NCBI GenBank assembly: GCA_013152475.1
Contig: JAADGH010000221.1
Span: 1-45,116 of the forward strand
From: Planctomycetota bacterium
GTDB taxonomy: Bacteria > Planctomycetota > Brocadiia > JAADGH01
Direction of reading: 5' to 3'
Length of the DNA: 45,116 nucleotides
Part shown: positions 17,601 to 25,242 of the stretch, piece after piece
Layout of the letters: each line of letters opens with the position of its first letter
Numbering within the stretch: the stretch's first letter is position 1
Program-made: the position numbers and the translations under genes
Notes under the pieces: model-generated
Told to the model about the DNA's origin: nothing
Seen by the model: only the letters and a program-made list of their open reading frames with translations
Databases searched by the model: none

Positions 17601-17848
17601 ACCTCCTCGCCGAGGCCCGTGTCCGCCTCCTGGCCGGCCGGGCCGGCATCAAGACCCTCTCCCTCACCGGCCGCCGCCTCGTTATCGAGTCCGTCGACCC
17701 GATGCGAACCCGGTCAGCACTCGGCCCTTTCGGGAACCGGGTACGGCCCGTCACCGCTCGGATTTTCCATCTTCTTCTTCCCGAATCGTCGCAGACGGGC
17801 GAGGGCATAGTGCAGCTCCTTGCCGAGGGCTTGGGCGAGTTCGAATAG
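14612..17848 (+). CDS. mfd: transcription-repair coupling factor Mfd
   Basis: 1078 residues, slightly shorter than E. coli Mfd. It displaces RNA polymerase stalled at DNA damage and recruits the UvrABC excision machinery. Domains in order: UvrB-like N-terminal region (about 1-300, with FPAWEILPEDDTPPDS), CarD-like RNA-polymerase-interaction domain (about 418-480, GDYVVHVAHGIGRFLG), the RecG-like SF2 translocase with Walker A GDVGYGKTE (about 569-577), DEEQ box (672-675), TATPIPRT, and motif VI region HQLRGRVGR, then the C-terminal TRCF domain (about 960-1060). The ATG at 14612 is the only start that fits the family N-terminus and it appears leaderless. Monocistronic; a new promoter follows before tatC. 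Confidence 0.97.
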   Translation: MDALIRQLQESNAYTRILPGLAKGKCISVDGLWGAAGAYLTAALSVDLPAPVLLIVAHLDEAEETTDDINLFRPGAAQLFPAWEILPEDDTPPDSYIIGARITIQRRLLFDRAKPPVIVAPIQAVLQPVLAPGAMRASAITVKVGDVLSQQKLIKWLDRRQFERSPQATLPGEFALRGGILDVFPFSSDAPFRIEFFGDEIESIREFDPELQTSDRELGACQLVASERTIDRAALDSILSYLPEGSAIAVVDPEEVISRAESSLERLDEGARGLMNTVESTLSKIGRHPLLTLTRLPLADDLPLRRPPHEVHLNINSLSRFEREIQSAVEELGRIVQDNDRTVVLCNNDAERDRLEKLIEGKIADPAKLSLEIGRLTRGFEFVDLKLAVLPHHEIFQRYQLRRRTRPRPAGKAIQSFLDLEVGDYVVHVAHGIGRFLGMEMLEQKGERQEFLALEYEDHVKLYVPASKIELVSKYIGGTDRRPRLSKIGGTMWQRRKEQAQEAVEDLAAELLRIQALRAAKKGIRYPETPDWQHEFEAAFIYTETDDQVAVSEEIKHDMTDARPMDRLICGDVGYGKTELAMRAAFRAVMAGKQVGVLVPTTILAQQHFRTFTERMADYPIRIEMLSRFRTKKEQGKVVEDLREGTVDIVIGTHRLVQKDVAFKDLGLVIIDEEQRFGVVHKERLKKLRETVDILTLTATPIPRTLHMALLGIRDISSLQTPPRDRLAIQTRLWRFDPHRIRQAILRELGRDGQVFFVHNRVHNIENVARTLRDLVPEAEFTIAHGQMSERTLEQRMTEFVEGKSDVLVSTTIIESGLDIPNANTIFVNNADHFGLADLHQLRGRVGRYKHRAYAYFLMPRHGVVNPAAEKRLKAIEEFADLGAGFKIAMRDLEIRGAGNILGAEQSGHIHAIGYDMYCRLLEVAVRRARNEEVHERPDISITIGLTAFFPEGYVPDAKQKIEMYRKLSRVETLEEIESVRQELLDRFGPLPREAENLLAEARVRLLAGRAGIKTLSLTGRRLVIESVDPMRTRSALGPFGNRVRPVTARIFHLLLPESSQTGEGIVQLLAEGLGEFE

Positions 17849-17852
17849 AACC

Positions 17853-17881
17853 TTGTTTTCCCCCCCCTCCTGTGCTATCAT
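17853..17881 (+). promoter_or_regulatory. sigma70-type promoter of the tatC-pyrKD operon
   Basis: TTGTTT (17853-17858), 17-nt spacer, TATCAT (17876-17881). The start would be near 17888, about 53 nt before the tatC ATG. Confidence 0.5.
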
Positions 17882-17940
17882 TCCTCTGTAGACGGTAGAC
17901 GACAGTGCCTCTCTTAGTGTCATAGGGTTTACACGTTTCC

Positions 17941-19257
17941 ATGAACGAACGCCGCCTGACCTTCGGCGAGCACCTCGAAGAACTTCGCTATCGCATCATC
18001 ATCTCGCTCGTTGCCGTGCTGGTCGCGTTCGTCTTCTGCTGGGTCTTTCGCATCCCGCTGATGAACGTCCTCGCGGCGCCGCACCAGAAGACCATGCGCG
18101 CCATGGGCTTCTCCCCCGACCTGAAGATCACCGCCTACCAGGAGGCCTTCATCACGCTGATGAAGGTCTGCTTCATCTCGGCGCTATTCATCTCCTCGCC
18201 CGTCGTCATCTACGAGATGTGGATGTTCGTCGCCGCGGGACTCTATGAACATGAGAAGCGATACGTCTACATCTTCGCCCCCATCTCTCTCGGCAGCTTC
18301 CTTCTCGGCATGCTCTTCGGCTACTTCATCCTCATCCCCTTCGGCCTGCGCTTCCTGCTCATGGTCGTCGGCGACATCGCCTCCCCCATCATCAAGATCA
18401 GCGACTACGTCTCGCTCCTCATGCTCCTCACCCTCGTGCTCGGCATCGTCTTCCAGCTCCCCCTCGTCCTCCTTTTCCTCGTGAAGATCGACCTCATCAC
18501 GCCGGAGACCCTCCGCAGGGAGCGCCGCTACGCCATCCTGGCTGCCTTTATCATCGCCGCGATCCTCACCCCGCCCGACCCCGGCACGCAAATGATGCTC
18601 GCCATCCCGACCATCGCACTCTACGAGATCGGCATCCTCATCGCCGCATTTTCATGGGGCCACTTCTTCAAGCTCACCGGCGCCGTCGTAGCCGCCCTGG
18701 CGATCGGTCTCGGCCTGGTCTGGCACAGCCGCGTCAAGGCCTCCCAGGCGGGCGGGCTCACCGAAGGCTCCGCCACGATCGAGCAATCGGCTCGTTCGGG
18801 GCCGCGCACGCTCCGGCAAGGAGAGGCGCTCAAGGTCGGACACATTGTTCGGACCGGTCAGGACTCCAAGGCCGCTCTGCGCCTCGCCTCGGGCTGCGAA
18901 CTGCGCATGAACACGAACACGGACATCCGCTTCACCGCCAGGAACTCCCTCCGCCTGGTGAAGGGGGAAATATGGATCGCCGTGAAGAAGGAGAACTACA
19001 TCGTCCGCACCCCCGACTGCGGCATCGACATCAAGCCCGGCGAGACCGACGTCGCCGTCAATGACGCAGGGACCACGGTGATCGTCGGCAAAGGCGTGTC
19101 CGCGGTGACGACCCGCGACGGCGCGCAGCACACCATTATGGAAGGGCGGAAACTCACGGTCAAATACGGCGGCAAGCCGACCGACATCAAAGCGGCAACG
19201 TCGTGGACCAAAGAGATCACAAAACCGAATCCGCCGCCTGGGAAGCAAACGAAATGA
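17941..19257 (+). CDS. tatC: TatC protein translocase subunit fused to a FecR-like domain
   Basis: 438 residues; ordinary TatC is about 250. Residues 1-243 are a complete TatC: the signal-peptide-binding start FGEHLEELR, six membrane segments, and PDPGTQMMLAIP between TM5 and TM6. TatC builds the receptor for twin-arginine signal peptides. An additional hydrophobic segment (about 245-262) then crosses the membrane, and residues about 285-410 resemble a FecR domain (LRQGEALKVGHIVRTGQDSKA, then SGCELRMNTNTDIRF and LVKGEIWI). Because TatC ends in the cytoplasm, the seventh segment would place this domain in the periplasm, where FecR domains work. It heads a six-gene operon and its stop overlaps pyrK (ATGA). 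No tatA or tatB is in the window. Confidence 0.9.
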   Translation: MNERRLTFGEHLEELRYRIIISLVAVLVAFVFCWVFRIPLMNVLAAPHQKTMRAMGFSPDLKITAYQEAFITLMKVCFISALFISSPVVIYEMWMFVAAGLYEHEKRYVYIFAPISLGSFLLGMLFGYFILIPFGLRFLLMVVGDIASPIIKISDYVSLLMLLTLVLGIVFQLPLVLLFLVKIDLITPETLRRERRYAILAAFIIAAILTPPDPGTQMMLAIPTIALYEIGILIAAFSWGHFFKLTGAVVAALAIGLGLVWHSRVKASQAGGLTEGSATIEQSARSGPRTLRQGEALKVGHIVRTGQDSKAALRLASGCELRMNTNTDIRFTARNSLRLVKGEIWIAVKKENYIVRTPDCGIDIKPGETDVAVNDAGTTVIVGKGVSAVTTRDGAQHTIMEGRKLTVKYGGKPTDIKAATSWTKEITKPNPPPGKQTK

Positions 19258-20060
19258 GCGACATCTTCGACGAAACCGCAACCGTCGAATCGAACGAGGC
19301 CGTCGCTGTCGGCCACTGCCGTGTTCGGCTCCATGCGCCCTGGATCGCCGCCGCTGCTCAGCCCGGCCAGTTCGTGAATGTCCAATGCGGCGGCCGGACG
19401 CTTCTCCGTCGTCCCTTCAGTTTCTCCCGCGTCGTGGGCGAGTCCTTCGAGATCGTCGTCCGGATCATCGGCGAGGGCACGCGCCGCCTGTCGAAGGCCA
19501 AGTTGGGTGATGATCTGCCGGTCCTCGGCCCCCTGGGGCGCGGCTTCGAGCTGACCGGCCAGGTCAAGCGCGCGGTCATGATCGGCGGAGGCTGCGGTAT
19601 CGGCCCGCTGGAGATGCTGGGCAGGGCGCTTATCGAGAATGATGTCGAGACCACGGCGCTGCTCGGCTGCCAGAACCAGGACACACTCCCCCTCAACCCG
19701 GATGAGCTTCAGCAGATCGGCATCGAGACCTCCGTCGCTGTCATGACGGGTAAAGGCGGCCACGTGGGTCCCGTGACCGATCTCCTCGAAGAATACCTGG
19801 ACCGCGCGGCGTCCGTCGAGGGCCGCATGCTCTTCGCCTGCGGGCCGTGGGGGATGCTCAGGAAGGTCGCCGAGCTGGCCGAGCAGCACGAGGAGCGCTG
19901 CCAGGTCCTTTTAGAGGAGATGATGGGCTGCGGCATGGGCGCGTGCATGTCATGCGCGTGCGAGGTGTTCCTGCCCGACGGCGGCACAACGAACAAGAAG
20001 GCATGCACGGACGGTCCTATGTTCTGGGCCGACGAGGTGAACTGGAATGCCCGAGACTGA
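19254..20060 (+). CDS. pyrK: dihydroorotate dehydrogenase electron-transfer subunit
   Basis: 268 residues. PyrK passes electrons from PyrD through FAD and a [2Fe-2S] cluster to NAD in class 1B dihydroorotate dehydrogenase, the fourth step of pyrimidine synthesis. Seen: a ferredoxin-reductase beta barrel with FAD motif RRPFSFS (residues 52-58), the NAD-binding GGGCGIGP (111-118), CGPWGML, and cluster ligands Cys226, Cys231, Cys234 and Cys251 in the C-x4-C-x2-C-x16-C arrangement of the family. The ATG is fixed by its 4-nt ATGA overlap with the tatC stop. It overlaps pyrD by 14 nt. Confidence 0.95.
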   Translation: MSDIFDETATVESNEAVAVGHCRVRLHAPWIAAAAQPGQFVNVQCGGRTLLRRPFSFSRVVGESFEIVVRIIGEGTRRLSKAKLGDDLPVLGPLGRGFELTGQVKRAVMIGGGCGIGPLEMLGRALIENDVETTALLGCQNQDTLPLNPDELQQIGIETSVAVMTGKGGHVGPVTDLLEEYLDRAASVEGRMLFACGPWGMLRKVAELAEQHEERCQVLLEEMMGCGMGACMSCACEVFLPDGGTTNKKACTDGPMFWADEVNWNARD

Positions 20061-21003
20061 CGTCAACCTGCGCGTGACCATCGCCGGCCTGGAGCTGCAG
20101 AACCCGCTCATGGTCGCCTCGGGCACGTTCGGCTGGGGCGAGGTGTTCGAGAAGGTGCAGGGCTTCGACAACGACGCCCTCGGCGCGATCGTCCTCAAGG
20201 GAACCACCCTCGAACCGCGCAAGGGCAATCCCACACCCCGGCTGGTCGAGACGGCCGGCGGCGCGGGCATCATCAACTCCATCGGCCTGGAGAACCCCGG
20301 CGTGGATGCCGTCATCCGCGATCACCTCCCGCCCCTTGAGGGATGCAAGGCAAAGGTCATCGCCAACGTCGCCGGCGGGACAGTGGAAGAATACGTCGAA
20401 GTCGTCTCGCGCTTCGACAAGGCCGACCGCATCGACGCCATGGAGATCAACATCTCCTGCCCGAACGTCAAGAAGGGTGGCGCGGCCTTCGGCGCGAGCA
20501 GTGAGATGGCCGGGGAGGTCATCGCCGCCGTCCGGGCTGCAACTGGGAAACCACTCATCGCCAAGCTATCCCCCAACGTGACGAGCATCGCCGAGATCGC
20601 TACGGCCTGTGTCGAGACCGGGGCGGATGCGCTGTCCCTCATCAACACCCTCCGCGCCATGGAGATCGACGTGGACACCCGGCGGCCTGTGCTCGGCAAC
20701 GACATAGGCGGCCTGTCCGGCCCGGCAGTGAAACCGGTTGCCCTGCTCAAGGTGCATGAGGTATACCAGGCCGTTCGGGGTGCCGGCGCGCCCGTCATCG
20801 GCCTCGGCGGGATCGCATGCGCGCGCGATGCCATGCAGTTCATCCTCGCCGGCGCGCGGGCGGTGCAGGTGGGGACGGCGCTGTTCGTCAACCCGATGGT
20901 CTGCACCGAGATCCTCGGCGGCATGAAAGACCTGCTTCGCCGGATGGGTGAGACGGATATCAATGATCTTGTGGGAACACTGAAGCTGAATTGTGGAGAG
21001 TAG
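20047..21003 (+). CDS. pyrD: dihydroorotate dehydrogenase catalytic subunit, class 1B
   Basis: 318 residues, cytoplasmic FMN-dependent TIM barrel oxidising dihydroorotate to orotate. Characteristic stretches: NPLMVASGTFGWG, the KGTTLEPR substrate/FMN region, NSIGLENPG, and NISCPN with the class 1 catalytic base Cys138. The C-terminal FMN-phosphate site is GLGGIACARDAMQF with AVQVGTALF. A cysteine at the base position and the adjacent pyrK both indicate class 1B, which uses NAD. The start lies inside the end of pyrK, implying coupled translation and stoichiometric subunits. Confidence 0.96.
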   Translation: MPETDVNLRVTIAGLELQNPLMVASGTFGWGEVFEKVQGFDNDALGAIVLKGTTLEPRKGNPTPRLVETAGGAGIINSIGLENPGVDAVIRDHLPPLEGCKAKVIANVAGGTVEEYVEVVSRFDKADRIDAMEINISCPNVKKGGAAFGASSEMAGEVIAAVRAATGKPLIAKLSPNVTSIAEIATACVETGADALSLINTLRAMEIDVDTRRPVLGNDIGGLSGPAVKPVALLKVHEVYQAVRGAGAPVIGLGGIACARDAMQFILAGARAVQVGTALFVNPMVCTEILGGMKDLLRRMGETDINDLVGTLKLNCGE

Positions 21004-21004
21004 C

Positions 21005-22048
21005 ATGGACAAAGTCGTTGACCTGAGAAGTGACACCCTGACCTGCCCCAACGAGGAGATGCGCCAGGCGATGGCCGCCGCCGCCGTCGGCGACGACTGC
21101 CACGGCGAGGACCCGACCGTGGCGGAGCTGGAGCGCCTGGCCGCCGAGCGCATCGGTAAGGGCACGGCCCTCTACTGCCCCTCGGGGACGATGGGCAACA
21201 GCATCGGCATCATGTCGTGCACCGACTGCGGAGGGGTGGTCCTCGCGGAGGAATTCAACCACACGGGTTATTACGAGCGCGAAGGGATCGAGCAGGTCTC
21301 CCACGCGAAGTTTCAGCTTTACGAAGAGCCCTCCGGCCTCTCCGACCCGGCGAAGATCGAGGCGATCATCAAGGACGCGAGGAACGACGGCGTCGATCTG
21401 CGCGCCTTGGCGCTGGAGAACTCCTTCAACGTCCGCGGCGGCGTGTGCCTCTCGCCGGCGCAGATGAAGGAGCTGTGCGACCTCGCCCACTCGAACGGCA
21501 TGAAGGTCCACCTCGACGGCGCGCGCATCTTCAACGCCGCCGCCTATCTGGGGTGCGACGTGCAGGACATAGCCCGCGAGGTGGACACCGTGATGTTCTG
21601 CCTGTCCAAGGGCCTGGGCGCCCCGGTCGGCTCCATGATCGCCGGGGATGCCGACAAACGGGAGTTCCTCCACCGCTGCCGCAAGAAGATGGGCGGCGGC
21701 ATGCGCCAGGCGGGGATCATCGCCGCCGGCGGGATGATCGCCCTGACCCAGGGCCCCGACCGCTGCGCCATCGACAACGCCAACGGTCGCTTCCTTGCCG
21801 AGAGCCTGGCGGGCACACCGGGGCTGCATGTGGACCTCGACAAGTGCCAGACGAACATCACCATGATCCACCTCGACACCCCCGAAAAGGCGGACGAACT
21901 CTGCGACCGGTGCGCCGAACGCGGCGTCAAGTTCTTCCACATCCTCGACGGCATGTGTCGCCTCGTTTGCTACAACGCCATCGAGCGGGAGGACTGCGAG
22001 TACGCCGTCGGGGTCATCCAGGACGTCATGAAGGAAATCGAGTCGTGA
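21005..22048 (+). CDS. threonine aldolase (low-specificity L-threonine aldolase family)
   Basis: 347 residues, PLP-dependent fold-type I enzyme cleaving L-threonine or L-allo-threonine to glycine and acetaldehyde. Seen: DLRSDTLTCP at the N-terminus, GDDCHGEDPTV, SGTMGN near residue 60, HLDGARIFNAA (Asp171 facing the PLP ring) and the PLP lysine Lys202 in CLSKGLGAPVGS. The ATG at 21005 is preferred over an in-frame GTG at 20993 because GGAGAG lies just upstream. It begins 1 nt after the pyrD stop. Its stop overlaps the next gene's GTG. Confidence 0.93.
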   Translation: MDKVVDLRSDTLTCPNEEMRQAMAAAAVGDDCHGEDPTVAELERLAAERIGKGTALYCPSGTMGNSIGIMSCTDCGGVVLAEEFNHTGYYEREGIEQVSHAKFQLYEEPSGLSDPAKIEAIIKDARNDGVDLRALALENSFNVRGGVCLSPAQMKELCDLAHSNGMKVHLDGARIFNAAAYLGCDVQDIAREVDTVMFCLSKGLGAPVGSMIAGDADKREFLHRCRKKMGGGMRQAGIIAAGGMIALTQGPDRCAIDNANGRFLAESLAGTPGLHVDLDKCQTNITMIHLDTPEKADELCDRCAERGVKFFHILDGMCRLVCYNAIEREDCEYAVGVIQDVMKEIES

Positions 22049-23409
22049 GCAAATACCACTTCATCGGCATCGGCGGCTCGGGCATGAGCGGCATCGCTCA
22101 GGTGATTCGCTCGCAGGGCCACGAGGTGACCGGGTCGGACCGCAACCTGGACCACGACCGGGGCGCCACGCTCTACGACAAGCTCCGCGCCCAGGGCATC
22201 GAGCTCTTCGCCCAGGACGGCTCAGGGGTCGATGGGGGAACGGACCACGTCGTCGCCTCGACGGCCATCGAGGACACCAACCCCGACATCGCCGCCGCGA
22301 AGAAACACAACGTGCCGATGATGAAGCGGGCCGATCTGTTGGCCGAGCTCGTGAACGGCCGGCGCAGCATTGCCATCGGGGGCAGCAGCGGCAAGACGAC
22401 CTCCACCGCCATGACGGCATGGGTGCTGGAGAAGGGCGGACTCGATCCAACCGTCATGAACGGCGGGATCATCAAGAACTACGTGTCCGACACGCTCATC
22501 GGCAACGCAAAGGGCGGCGCGTCGGACATCGTCTGCGTCGAGGCTGACGAGAGCGACGGGACGATCGTGAACTACGAGCCGGAGGTCGGCGTCGTCACGA
22601 ACGTGTCGAAGGACCACAAGGAGATTGACGAGCTGGTCGATCTCTTTCGCATCTTCGCCGGCCACACGCAGGGAACGCTCGTCCTGAACGCCGACTGCTC
22701 GATCCTGCGGGACGCGAAGATCGAGCACAAGAACATCGTCACCTTCGGCGTGCAATGCGATGCCGACTTTCGCGCAAGTGAAATCACGTGTGACGGTTTC
22801 TCTACATCATTCCAAGTGGATAGACAGGGCTACCGTCTCCACACCCCCGGGGCGCACAATGTCGAGAACGCACTGGTCGCCATCGCAGCCGGCGCGCAGA
22901 TGGGTGTTGCGCCGGAGGTCATGGCCGAGGCGCTGGAGGAGTTCCAAGGGGTGGGCCGGCGCATGGACCTCATCGGCGAGGTTCGGGGCGTGAAGGTCAT
23001 CGACGACTTCGCCCACAACCCCGCGAAGATCTGCGCCGCGCTCTCGACGGTGAAGCCCTTCGCCGGGCGCATACTGGCCATCTACCAGCCGCACGGCTTC
23101 GGCCCGACGAAGTTCCTCCGCGCCGAGCTCGTCGAGGCGTTCGCCGAGCAGCTCCAGCCCGACGACATCCTCTACATGCCCAAGATCTACTACGCCGGCG
23201 GCACGGCAGATATGTCGATCTCGTCGGACGACATCGTGGGCGACGTTGCCGCGCGCGGACGCAATGCCGTCTCCATCCCCGAGCGGCCTGACCTGATCCA
23301 GGCCCTCGCGAAGGAGGCGAAGGAGGGCGACGTGGTCATCGTCATGGGTGCGCGCGACGATACGCTGACAGACTTCTGCCAAGACATCCTCCATGCTCTG
23401 GAAGGCTGA
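22045..23409 (+). CDS. MurC-like Mur ligase, divergent
   Basis: 454 residues with a GTG start in a GTGA overlap with the upstream stop. The N-terminal Rossmann region (HFIGIGGSGMSGIA) and the VTGSDRN block are MurC-type, the enzyme that adds L-alanine to UDP-MurNAc. The central ATPase has EADESDGT (166-173) and TNVSKDH, and the C-terminal domain has VGRRMD and DDFAHNP followed by YQPHGFGPTKF. Departures from true MurC: the P-loop reads GSSGKTT (113-119) where the family has GTHGKTT, and DDFAHNP replaces DYAHHP. No other peptidoglycan genes are nearby. It may be a genuine MurC in a lineage with drifted motifs or a ligase for another UDP-linked or amino-acid substrate. Confidence 0.8.
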   Translation: MSKYHFIGIGGSGMSGIAQVIRSQGHEVTGSDRNLDHDRGATLYDKLRAQGIELFAQDGSGVDGGTDHVVASTAIEDTNPDIAAAKKHNVPMMKRADLLAELVNGRRSIAIGGSSGKTTSTAMTAWVLEKGGLDPTVMNGGIIKNYVSDTLIGNAKGGASDIVCVEADESDGTIVNYEPEVGVVTNVSKDHKEIDELVDLFRIFAGHTQGTLVLNADCSILRDAKIEHKNIVTFGVQCDADFRASEITCDGFSTSFQVDRQGYRLHTPGAHNVENALVAIAAGAQMGVAPEVMAEALEEFQGVGRRMDLIGEVRGVKVIDDFAHNPAKICAALSTVKPFAGRILAIYQPHGFGPTKFLRAELVEAFAEQLQPDDILYMPKIYYAGGTADMSISSDDIVGDVAARGRNAVSIPERPDLIQALAKEAKEGDVVIVMGARDDTLTDFCQDILHALEG

Positions 23410-23415
23410 CCTGCC

Positions 23416-24477
23416 ATGAACGACTCCGTGAAACGAGTGACGGCGGCTCTTTCTCACCAGGAACCTGATCGCGTGCCGAGGGATGACGGCTACTGGGCGG
23501 AGTTCACCGCCATGTGGCGCGAGGAAAAGGGGCTGGGGAAGGATGTTGACATCCACGAATTTTACAAAAACGACATCCGTGTCGCCGTCGGCGACGAGAC
23601 GCCGTACTATTCGCAGGCCGAGACGCTGGAAGAGGGCGAGGGCTACAAGATCGAGCGCGACGGCTGGGGCATGGTCAAGCGCGTGGCCCAGGGCGGGACG
23701 TTCTACGAGGAGCTGGACGTCGCCATCAAGGAACCGGCCGACCTGGACCGCAAGCCCTTCGACCCGCCGGCGGATGACGCCCGGTACGATAGGCTCACCC
23801 CCAGCGTCGAACGATGGAAGGAGACCGACTTCGTCTTCTGCAAAACCGGCGGGCCGTACCTCCGCACGGCCTTCCTTCGCGGGCAGACGCAGTTCCTCGT
23901 GGATATCGCGGCGGACCCCGCGTTTGTCAAGGAGATGGTCAACCGAACGACCGATCACCTGATCGCCATCGCTCAGGAAGAGCTGCGCCGGTGGGACCTC
24001 TACTCGACGGGCCTGGCCATCTACGATGACATGGCCTACAACGACTCGCTCATGTTCTCGCCGAAGACCTACGAAGATATCTTCCAGCCGGCGATCAAGC
24101 GCATGGTCCAGGCGGCCAAGGGCGCGGGGGCGAGGTTTGTCATGTTCCACAGCGACGGCAACATCGCCGACGCCCTCGACGGCCTGATCGACGCGGGCGT
24201 CGATGCCATCAACCCCGTCGAGCCGCGGGCCGGGCTGGACGTGGTGAAGCTGAAGGAGAAGTACGGCACGAAGCTCGCTTTCGTCGGCGGCCTGTGCAAC
24301 TCGCTTATTCTTCCGAAGGGCACACCGGAGGAGGTGCGGGCACACGCCGAGTACTGCCTCCAGGCGGCGAAGGGCGGCGGCTACATCATGGGCTGCCACT
24401 CTGTCGGCCCGGACATCCCGGTGGAAAACTACGACATCACCTTCGATGTGTGGAAGAAGTTCGTCGGCGTTACGTAG
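23416..24477 (+). CDS. URO-D superfamily protein, probably not haem synthesis
   Basis: 353 residues with the TIM-barrel layout of uroporphyrinogen decarboxylase-like proteins. This superfamily also contains corrinoid-dependent methyltransferases of the MtaA/CmuA kind. Seen: N-terminal RVTAALSHQEPDRVP, the FHSDGNI block near residue 238, DAINPVEP near 260, FVGGLCN near 288, and the C-terminal CHSVGPDIPVENY. The HSDGN and NPVEP versions are typical of paralogues outside haem operons, often linked to methyl transfer or sugar catabolism. It is last in the tatC operon, 6 nt after the MurC-like gene. Substrate not assignable. Confidence 0.8.
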   Translation: MNDSVKRVTAALSHQEPDRVPRDDGYWAEFTAMWREEKGLGKDVDIHEFYKNDIRVAVGDETPYYSQAETLEEGEGYKIERDGWGMVKRVAQGGTFYEELDVAIKEPADLDRKPFDPPADDARYDRLTPSVERWKETDFVFCKTGGPYLRTAFLRGQTQFLVDIAADPAFVKEMVNRTTDHLIAIAQEELRRWDLYSTGLAIYDDMAYNDSLMFSPKTYEDIFQPAIKRMVQAAKGAGARFVMFHSDGNIADALDGLIDAGVDAINPVEPRAGLDVVKLKEKYGTKLAFVGGLCNSLILPKGTPEEVRAHAEYCLQAAKGGGYIMGCHSVGPDIPVENYDITFDVWKKFVGVT

Positions 24478-24490
24478 CCGTGAATGCGCC

Positions 24491-24519
24491 TTGCCATTTC
24501 GCCGGCGGATGCCTATAAT
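24491..24519 (+). promoter_or_regulatory. sigma70-type promoter abutting the glycosyltransferase start
   Basis: TTGCCA (24491-24496), 17-nt spacer, consensus TATAAT (24514-24519). The -10 box ends 6 nt before the ATG at 24526, so transcription should begin at or beside the start codon (leaderless). Confidence 0.65.
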
Positions 24520-24525
24520 TCGCCT

Positions 24526-25230
24526 ATGCCAAGTGCGAAGATCGACTTGACTATCCTCATTCCCGCGATGAACGAGGCGGAGAATCTGCGGGCGCTCTTG
24601 CCGGGCCTGCACGGCGTCGCCAAGCGGTGTACGCCCCATTACGAGATCATCGTCGTGGACGGCGGATCGACGGACGGCACGCCCCGGGTGGCGGAGTCTC
24701 TCGGCGCGGAGGTCGTGACGCAATCGCGAAGGGGCTACGGCGGTGCGCTGCACGCCGGCTTCGCCGCGGCGTCGGGGGAATACATCCTGACGATGGACGC
24801 GGACCTCTCCCATCCGCCCACGTTTGTGAAGACGCTCTGGCGTCATCGCGGGGAGGCCGACCTCGTCATCGCGTCGCGCTATGTCCCCGGCGGCGGGGCG
24901 GAGATGCCCCGGCTGCGGTGGGCGCTGAGTCGAATCTTGAACGTCATCTTTTCCCGCGGTATGGCGCTGAATCTATACGACGTGTCGAGCGGGTTCCGGC
25001 TCTACTCCCGCCGCGCGCTGGCGGCGATCCGCATCACTCGCACGGACTTCGATGTGCTGGAAGAAATCCTGATCCAGGTCCATCGCGCGGGGCGGCGGAT
25101 CATCGAGGCGCCGTTCCACTACGCCGCGCGCCGCAGCGGGCGGTCCCATGCCAAGCTGGTCCGGTTCGGCCTGGCCTACCTGCGGCTGCTCGTTGAGATG
25201 GGGATTGCGCACCGGAAGTGCTCGAAATAG
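24526..25230 (+). CDS. GT2 glycosyltransferase, dolichol-phosphate-mannose-synthase-like
   Basis: 234 residues, GT-A fold. Seen: ILIPAMNEAENL at the N-terminus, VDGGSTDGT (nucleotide-sugar site), the donor/metal motif MDADLSHPP, and SSGFRLYSR in the acceptor region, as in bacterial DPM1-like and polyprenyl-phosphate glycosyltransferases. No membrane segment, so it acts at the cytoplasmic face of the membrane. The ATG at 24526 is preferred over one at 24484, which lies upstream of the promoter boxes and would not be transcribed. The next gene follows after 12 nt, suggesting cotranscription. Confidence 0.88.
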   Translation: MPSAKIDLTILIPAMNEAENLRALLPGLHGVAKRCTPHYEIIVVDGGSTDGTPRVAESLGAEVVTQSRRGYGGALHAGFAAASGEYILTMDADLSHPPTFVKTLWRHRGEADLVIASRYVPGGGAEMPRLRWALSRILNVIFSRGMALNLYDVSSGFRLYSRRALAAIRITRTDFDVLEEILIQVHRAGRRIIEAPFHYAARRSGRSHAKLVRFGLAYLRLLVEMGIAHRKCSK

Positions 25231-25242
25231 GAGGATTAAGAC

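Noticed and set aside
22807-24846. A 679-codon open frame on the minus strand across the MurC-like and URO-D-like genes
   Set aside because: It crosses several clear genes and a promoter, and its product is a His/Arg/Val-rich antisense translation without any motif.
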